Below are positions 57,165 to 64,000 of a stretch of 64,000 nt of DNA, piece by piece. The DNA lies in NCBI GenBank assembly GCA_950295325.1, contig OX485806.1:14696001-14760000 (forward strand). The letters run 5' to 3'. The notes beneath the pieces are model-generated. The model saw nothing but the letters and a program-made list of their open reading frames with translations. It made no database searches and was not told the origin of the DNA. This stretch comes from Polytrichum commune. Lineage: Eukaryota > Streptophyta > Polytrichopsida > Polytrichales > Polytrichaceae. The first letter of the stretch is position 1; each line of letters begins with the position of its first letter. The translations under genes were made by a program, and so were the position numbers.

Positions 57165-58499
57165 TCACAAACTTTCTGCCAATGTTTCGTGCATCGTTGT
57201 AGCTTCCCGCAGAAGGTCATTAGCCTTCTCATTTTCTCTCAATAAAAATAAATTTGTCTCTTCATCATTATCTTCATCTGCAATTGACATATCTTCCCTA
57301 GCTAATATCCTTCTTCGCACTTCCGCAATTCCAGCTCTTTCTCCTCGTAATTCACTGCCTTCTCCTACTTCACCCTCGCTAATTCTTCTAAATAATTTAT
57401 TTTCTGCTTCAATAATCCAATCTTCTTCTATACCTTCGTTATTGACAATGCATATATTGTGCAATACTATACAAGTTGCTACAATATCAGGCATATTCCT
57501 CAAAGGTACCTCAGATCGTTTCATTATCAATCTCCATCTGCCTTTCAAAATCCCAAACGCCCTCTCTACGCACATCCTCGTCGAAGATTGTATGAAATTC
57601 CAATTTCCCTCTTTCCCGGATAGCGCTGTTTTTCCACCCTTGAATAGACAATACATCCAAGGTCGTACCGGATATGCCGCATCTCCTATCAACTTGTATG
57701 GCTGGAATTTACCCTCAATACAAGCTCGTCCAATTTTTGTCACTTGAAATACTGCCCAATCGTGAAATACTGCCCACCCAAACTCATAATTCCAAAACAT
57801 GCAATCAGGTCCAACAATTCCCTGCAAAATCGCTGAATGAAATGACTTCCTACAGTAATAATCTTCTCCCCTGAGTATAGGAGCTAAAACAGGAATATAT
57901 GATCCATCTATTGCACCTATAATGTAAGGTATTCCGTGCAACTTTTCGAACTTTGAAGCTAAAACCCTAAACTGTGATTCACTTGGAGTTTGCACGAAAA
58001 TTGGTTGAAGATGCTTTCTTACGGCTCTGCAAAATTTTCTCACTATTATAGATGTTGTGCTTTTATGTACTCCATACAAATCACCTATTGTTTGCAATCC
58101 ATCACCACTACCCAACCGATGCAATGACATCGCTATCCTCTCTTGCACCGGCACCGAAACCCTAAAACGAGTATCCTCTTTCTTCAAATAAGGACCCAAC
58201 CTCTCACACAAGAACCTAAATGTCGTATATGTCACTCGCGTTCGCTTTCTAAACTCTTTCTCCGTCCACGAACCCAATAGCAACCGGTCCACAAAACCTA
58301 ACATCCTCTCTTGACTCCATATGTTCCTCTCTTTACGTCCAATGCTTTCGTAAACCACGCTCAAAATTGCAAATTTTTCCCATTCTCCTTGCAAAATCAG
58401 TGTTTGAATGCCTACAACATTCTTCACAAGCATGTACAAAAATATGTACAATCCTAGTAGCACAACTAGCTTCCTCCTCCTCTCTTCCATTTCGACCAT
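57165..58499 (-). CDS. PIF/Harbinger DDE transposase (intact ORF)
   Basis: 444 codons, ATG at 58499-58497. The catalytic acidic residues are D198 (in IIGAIDGSYIPV), D273 (in KLIGDAAYPV) and E312 (in CVERAFGILKGRWR), the DDE_4 endonuclease triad. A helix-turn-helix-like region precedes (LQTIGDLYGVHKSTTSIIVRKF). Length is usual for the family. It excises and inserts elements with TTA/TCA-type duplications and is the likely source of activity for the MITEs at 33511-34083 and 54780-58886. Because its Myb partner is damaged here, transposition would need that protein from another copy. The first 40 residues are hydrophobic and of uncertain reality. Confidence 0.93.
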   Translation of the reverse strand: MVEMEERRRKLVVLLGLYIFLYMLVKNVVGIQTLILQGEWEKFAILSVVYESIGRKERNIWSQERMLGFVDRLLLGSWTEKEFRKRTRVTYTTFRFLCERLGPYLKKEDTRFRVSVPVQERIAMSLHRLGSGDGLQTIGDLYGVHKSTTSIIVRKFCRAVRKHLQPIFVQTPSESQFRVLASKFEKLHGIPYIIGAIDGSYIPVLAPILRGEDYYCRKSFHSAILQGIVGPDCMFWNYEFGWAVFHDWAVFQVTKIGRACIEGKFQPYKLIGDAAYPVRPWMYCLFKGGKTALSGKEGNWNFIQSSTRMCVERAFGILKGRWRLIMKRSEVPLRNMPDIVATCIVLHNICIVNNEGIEEDWIIEAENKLFRRISEGEVGEGSELRGERAGIAEVRRRILAREDMSIADEDNDEETNLFLLRENEKANDLLREATTMHETLAESL

Positions 58500-58889
58500 A
58501 CTTGCTGAATTTTAAGGCGAAAAGAAGAAAAACCTAAGTGAGAAGATAAGTGAAGGCATGTGTAGACAAGTGAAGTCAACAAAATGGTCAAACTTTGTTT
58601 TTTACTAAACTTTTGGGCTTTATATTAAAAAAATCAGCACATCCACTCCTTGCCGCATGGTCATTCCTCTTGGTCCACATTCGGTTTACACCTAGTGAGG
58701 GGCCCAACGGCTTTGTAAATCAATTTTTTAATAACTCGGACCATGAAATGTAGACCATGAACTCGTACCAAGGAATAAGGCATCTTCCGTGGGACGAGTT
58801 CATGGTCTATGGTGTAAACCGCCCCTTAGATGGTCATCTTCCATGGTCCGACTTCATGGTGCATGGTGCATGGTGCAAAGCCGCCCTTA

Positions 58890-59527
58890 GAATCCCGTAA
58901 GTTGGTGTCGGATGGACTTTTATAAGAAGCGACATCTGAGGGCCCTCGAACCGAGATCTCCCAAAAATCAGTTGGGTCCCCCCTGCATGCTATTTGCATC
59001 GCGACTGCCACATGGGGGGCCTCTATTGCAGTGGATTTTATGCTCTGCAGTCAGTTTCTTACAATTTCGACTGCCCAACACACTCCTTTATAAAGGAACA
59101 TCTTAGGCTGTGCAGCATCGCCCTCCAGATTTCGGGTATAATAAGTTAAGAGCTTTTGGGCCACATATATTAGAACTTTCGGGCCCTGCCAAGCAACTTC
59201 CCTTCCTGCCAACAAGCTTTTGACTTTCGCACGGAAATGAGGGAAGCGACTTTTAATTTAATCTTAAACAAGTTTAACGTGTAGTTAAATCCATGTAGTA
59301 GGGGTTTAGTACACAACACTGGTTATAATTGCCAATTATCGCATGTATGCATGCATACCTTTCATCCATCCAACATCAAAACTCGATGCCGATTCATCTC
59401 CAAAAATGTGGAGTAAGGGGAGAGAGGGACTTATCACATACGAGTGTAGCTCTCATTCATCCAACATAGAGTCCTCAAATAGTATGCAACCAATAGAATG
59501 GACACTGAAATCGTTTTCAAAGATCTT
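58890..59527. other. intergenic, no feature recognised
   Basis: No coding pattern. Short ORFs only, and no repeat ends found. Confidence 0.45.
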
Positions 59528-59529
59528 AG

Positions 59530-60027
59530 GGTCATTTCACAGTATGGGCGAAGGTCGAGAGGCCGTCGATTTTCACCAATCAGATTGCAAGAAACCAAGA
59601 ATTCGGCTTCTAAGCCCTTCACACTAGAGGCCATAGTCCAAAGGCCGTCGCTCTCCAAAATGCCTACGTGGCAGTATTTTCGGACCAAGGTGATAGATTC
59701 TCGAAGGAAGTTTGGGTCGGATAGGAATGGAAACCCAAACTATGGTCGAAGAGGCCGTCGATTTTTTTTCATGAAAAAATAAAAAAAACTAACAAGATCT
59801 TGTCCGTTAGATTAGAGGGGTTGTTTTGGACAGGGAATAAAGTGGGATGCTCCTTCTCCCTTTGGACTTTGGGCTTGTTTTGCCTTTGGAGGCTTCACAC
59901 TATGCCCGAAAGGCTCCAATTCCTATATTTCATTGGTTATTTTTAGCCCATGTCTTTGGACTCCCAACAAAGTTTGGCCATTCAATCCCACGGCCTCTCG
60001 ACTTGGATGGCCATAGTGTGAAGCATC
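59530..60027. mobile_element. ~500-bp MITE with TTCACA...TATGG inverted ends
   Basis: GTCATTTCACAGTATGGGCG through GGTCGAGAGGCCG at the left mirrors CGGCCTCTCGACTTGGATGG through ATAGTGTGAAGCATCC at the right. Internal copies of the same motif (near 59619 and 59888) suggest rearrangement. No exact target duplication was found. Confidence 0.65.
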
Positions 60028-60029
60028 CA

Positions 60030-63000
60030 TGAAATTCGTCTAGCCCAAGCCATTTGATGTGAGCGTATTTAGAGGGGGGACAAGGATTTATGTTGGATGG
60101 TTGAGAGGTATGCTCGTATGCGATATTTTACGCTCTCCAAAACAATGTAGATGGATCTTACATAGTTCCTTTTTTTTTTGACGAGCCCACTTCTCCTAGG
60201 ATATGAAACTTGCGATTAGGTAGTACAAGGTGGTTAGCAAATCCAAATCAAGGCCATAGCCATTCCCCTCATATTTGTTGAGCTTATAGGAATCTCTTAT
60301 TCAATATTGATTCTCGTTCTCATTCAATGGTCGTATAAGTTCCTCCCCCTCCCCCCCTCCCAATTATGTTAATTGTTGAGTCTATAATGATTATTACAAT
60401 TTGAGCACAAAAGATGATTTTTTTTTAATATATGTCTTTTTGAGTATCCATTCTTGGAGGCACACCACGCCACATACCACTCAAATGTAGGTGTCTTATT
60501 AAGAAAAATAGTTGAATAAGGGTTGTCTACTTTAGATTGATTTGGGGTCTTTAAAGAGAATCCCAATATTAATAAGCTTCAAAACAAAATACTTGAGCTA
60601 CATGCTAAGGTATGTCTAGGCTTTTATGATGGATGGATGGATGAGAGGCTTATTGTTATATTATTCTCAAGGTAGTTGTTAAACATTTTAAAGTGGGTCC
60701 CATTATGCTAAATCAGAATCTCTACTCCCAAATTAGGAGTAGAAATAAAGTTAGATAACAAAACGTTTTTACCCCAAGTTTAGAAACACCAAGTTACAAA
60801 GTGGAAGGCATCGACCTAGGCCAAATTTACAAAATGCATGCCCAACTGCCACCTAGAGCTTGATAGATGCCTCAAACCTTATTCGCTCATGTACCTCAAA
60901 CATGCCATAGTACCTTCTCACAATTCAACACAAATCAGATGTCTTTGGATGTTGTTTTTGGGAAAGAAAAAAGAAGTGCTTAACATTGAAGAATCGTACA
61001 AAAATAGAAATATTTGATTCTCTCTCTCTCTATATATATATATCAAAAGTGTGCGAGAGTGATGAGTCTTGGCAAAGGAATTGGTTCCATGTGAGATTCT
61101 AGAACAATCTATTCTCATTCTTTAGGATCCTTATTTTAAAGTGATTATAGTTGTTCTTAACCCTTCAACGCTCAACATCATATTCGTCAACTTTAGACCT
61201 CCCCATGACCATTGTTTGACACCAAACCTTGAGTTTATAAGTAATTGCTCACAACACTTGTTTCATAATCCTACTCTCTAAAATATGTTTGAAGTTCAAA
61301 TATGAGTGTCTCTCTCTCTTTCCTCAACCCAAGCACATTTGCTATATCATTTTAATTCTCCAACCTTTAATTTTGTGCAAGGCTCCTTTTTTATCCATCA
61401 CCAACAAAAAGAAAGGCATATTAAGTTCAATATTACTCTTACCCGTGGAAAGAAAAACGAAAATGGAAAAAAATACATGTCACCTGAAATGGCAAAAACA
61501 AAAAGAAAACCCAAATAACGAAACAAAGAATAACATCAAAAGAAAGGTCCCCTCAACCTCGTCCCATAACTATAGAAAAATAATGTAGTTTTGTTTATAT
61601 ATAAGCCAAGCTTTGATTTCATAATGACTTGGGAGAGAAAAAATCAACTCCTACACATGTAAGTGACACCTAAATGAACCCAATTTAGCAACAAATGGAG
61701 CAACTTTGAGGATCAATTGTCATTGTGGATTGATGACCAGTTTGAGACATGATGTTCTCACTTTGGTCAACACTCAGTGCATTGTACATTGAGAAACTTT
61801 GTCTACATGCAATGGATTCAAAACAATACCATAGTTGTTGATTTGTTAATAAAATTTATGCTTGGGTAGGGAGAAGTAGTCATCAACGGAATGAAACTCA
61901 AAAGTTTAATGATCGAATTTGATTTACAACCTTTGGCTAGCATTTCCATTTAGTTCATTGGCTTTCTCATGGTTCTAAGACTGGTGCCTTTATGTTTTTT
62001 TACATCCATTCATGGAGCAATTTTGGGGAAGTACACTGGAGGTAACATTTTGAAATGACTTTGATTTGTGTGCATGATATGTTATGGTAATGCAACATGG
62101 GCATTTTGTATGTGATAGGATATTGGAGATGTTGTTTCTTAAACAAGAGGCATGAGTGTGGGGTTCGAGTGGAGTGTGTACCTAATTATGTGGATGATGA
62201 TGTGATACGGTGTTGTGACGTGGGTATCTTTTGTGTGGGGGTAGCACATTGGAGCCTTGTATTGTAATCAAAAGTTTAAAGTGTAGGGTTTGAATGGAAC
62301 GTGTACATGACCTTCTGGGTGGCAGGTGCAACATTGTTGTTTGGTGTGTTGGTGTGCGTCTTAGTGTCTTGAGCACAATATTCGGGGGCGATGTGTGTGG
62401 TGGAGTTGGGGTAATCTAGGCGAAATTGTTGGTGGCTATTGATGTGGGTTGGTTGGTGCGTTGAGTTTTAAGCTTGCTTGAAGCGTACCTCAATTAATGT
62501 AGAAATACACTCAAGGTTTTGAGTTAGGAGGAAGAGAGCAAATGTAAACATTATTGTCAATGTTGCTTGAATCTGAGCATGGCGTCAACCATCTTGTGGA
62601 AAGTTGGGTTGGTTTTTTCATGAATGCACAAGTCACAATGGATGGGTCGGGGTGATGTCCGCTTCTCATGTTTCTAAGTTTGTTTGTTCCGTTGCTTTGT
62701 GTGTGTGCTAGCTCTCTTCATTCTACCTATGTGTTGCATTGGCTACTTTGGTATGTTGCATATTTTTTGTAGCCATGTTGATGAGGTCTTTGCAATGGTG
62801 TGGCATTGCTTGCTTGGTAAGGGAAGATTCAATGCTCCATTTTAATTTTGAAACAAAATCCACAATCTTCATATCACTAGGACATGCCCAATCGATATAA
62901 CATGGCAAGGTAGGATACACCCATCCCATCAACCACCGTTCCTTTCTTGAAGTCACATATTGGACCCAACTTGCAGCTAAAGAGGATAAAAAAAACTTAA

Positions 63001-64000
63001 CAATACTAATCATTGATCATAACAATTGCACCATAAAAAAAAAATCACTAATGATACACACCATCATAACCTCACAACTCCATAGCATTGATTACCAACA
63101 ACTACACGAACTATCACACCACTACACAAACAACAAACCATCCCTCATACCCGTCATTTCCACCCACACACACACACCCTACTAGCATCACTTTAACAAA
63201 AGTTAAATGTTGTTTATAAGACAAGATGCATTCTAACATAACCAAAGCACTCAACCAAACATTTTTTAAATACAAAATAAAAATGAATAAAAAAAGAATT
63301 TATCAAAACTTGGGGGGGGCACTCCAAACTCCCCCTACTCACAAACCCAAGTATAAACTCTCCCAAATCCCCATAGGAATATAGTTCATTGCAATGTACC
63401 CCATGAAGTTTCACCAATGCAAAGCTTCTATATTGACAACTTGTTTATACCCCCTAATGAGGATGGCATGTGTAATGTAGTTGGCTCTAGAGTTTGTAGC
63501 GGGTATGACCACACGACAATAGCATAAAACCCCCCCTGCTACCCAAACATACTAAGAGCAAAACTCAATGCAATCATCCTATGCCTAAAACACTTTTAAA
63601 ATCAAATCAGTCAAACTTGCATCTTCTCATACAATCTCGATAGCCTCTACCTTGTCACGATCATACAAAACACCCATCCTCCCAACACAACCATATGGAC
63701 AAAGTATTGATCACTACCATAATACACCATAGAGACCATCAGTATAATGCACGAGTACTCTCTTTTGATAACGAGAGTTTTTATTCATGCAAGTGCCAAG
63801 AAGCATTTGCATATATTTTAATGTTATTTAGAACTCAAATAAATACCTTCTTCTTCATTGTCAAAGTGAAGTTTCTCTTTCTCGTTGAATGATCATATAA
63901 GTTCCCCCAAGTATGGAATTTTGACATTGTTCATTCTCTTACAAACACGTGTCTTTTCGGTGTCCATTTTAAGATCCACCCAACCACACACCACTCAATA
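60030..64000. other. repeat-rich terminal region without a supported gene
   Basis: 60180-60520 and 63880-64000 are inverted copies of dispersed repeat D. A CT/TA microsatellite lies at 61020-61042. The rest holds short ORFs of biased composition without domains. I see no tRNA, rRNA or other RNA gene. Confidence 0.45.

Larger units (their letters stand above)
55297..58825. mobile_element. PIF/Harbinger transposon, 3.5 kb, near-complete
   Basis: The terminal inverted repeats are about 39 bp (GGGGCGGTTTACAC start, roughly 36 matches). The duplicated TTA lies at 55294-55296 and 58826-58828. It contains the two genes of this superfamily in convergent orientation: a Myb/SANT-like DNA-binding gene (plus strand, broken) and a DDE transposase (minus strand, open over 444 codons). 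Confidence 0.93.
54780..58886. mobile_element. older PIF/Harbinger MITE interrupted by its autonomous relative, TTA duplication
   Basis: The left end GGGTTTACACCATGGGCTAT at 54780 and the right end ...GTGCAAAGCCGCCC at 58886 are the decayed inverted termini of the same family, with TTA at 54777-54779 and 58887-58889. Its body (54780-55293 plus 58829-58886) aligns with the 573-bp MITE at 33511-34083. The autonomous copy sits in a TTA close to its right end. Confidence 0.75.

Noticed and set aside
57157-57747. 196-codon plus-strand ORF opposite the transposase
   Set aside because: It is antisense to the conserved DDE transposase and has no domain of its own.

Overview
The window looks like nuclear DNA of a land plant with a large, AT-rich, repeat-dominated genome. 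The evidence is a gene whose first seven exons match the SERK (somatic embryogenesis receptor kinase) layout exactly in exon size and intron phase, a plant-type (CCCTAAA) interstitial telomeric patch, a copia element with the plant initiator-Met primer site, and many nested plant-style MITEs. A gypsy element carrying a DNMT3-type methyltransferase hints at a non-angiosperm plant, but the species cannot be fixed from sequence alone.

Layout. 1-4650 is repeat-rich DNA with no gene I can support. 4651-10042 (minus) holds SERK-like exons 1-7 (signal peptide, N-terminal cap, five LRRs, proline-rich hinge). The transmembrane and kinase exons were not found. 10.0-19.1 kb is intergenic, with tandem repeats, a decayed hAT-like transposase remnant and several MITEs. 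19.13-25.89 kb is a decayed Ty1/copia element whose 5' LTR is split by a 1.4-kb element with an 8-bp target duplication and a 210-aa ORF of unknown function. 26-34.8 kb is a mosaic of CACTA, foldback and PIF/Harbinger-derived MITEs, several with exact target duplications. 34.805-44.721 kb is the main feature, a 9.9-kb Ty3/gypsy-type element. 45.4-54.7 kb is LINE sequence on the minus strand, interrupted by a TTA-flanked DNA element (47580-50202) and a 2,075-bp solo LTR (50745-52819). 54.78-58.89 kb is a PIF/Harbinger transposon with a full-length transposase ORF, inserted inside an older relative. 58.9-64 kb is repeat DNA with no gene.

The gypsy element is the most unusual object. One reading frame of about 2,413 codons (36507-43748) encodes Gag with two zinc knuckles, an aspartic protease, a complete DNMT3-like cytosine-5 methyltransferase, reverse transcriptase, RNase H, a DDE integrase and a C-terminal PHD finger. 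The frame is interrupted five times, always by TAG, and ends in TGA. Its terminal repeats are arranged P-core-Q-P-Q (P 432 bp, Q 108 bp) instead of as two simple LTRs. TG...CA ends and a 4-bp GTAA duplication lie at the outer P and Q ends. The two P copies differ at about 3 of 432 sites, so the insertion is recent.

Most of the window is therefore the product of successive nested transposition, and only the SERK-like locus looks like a conventional host gene.
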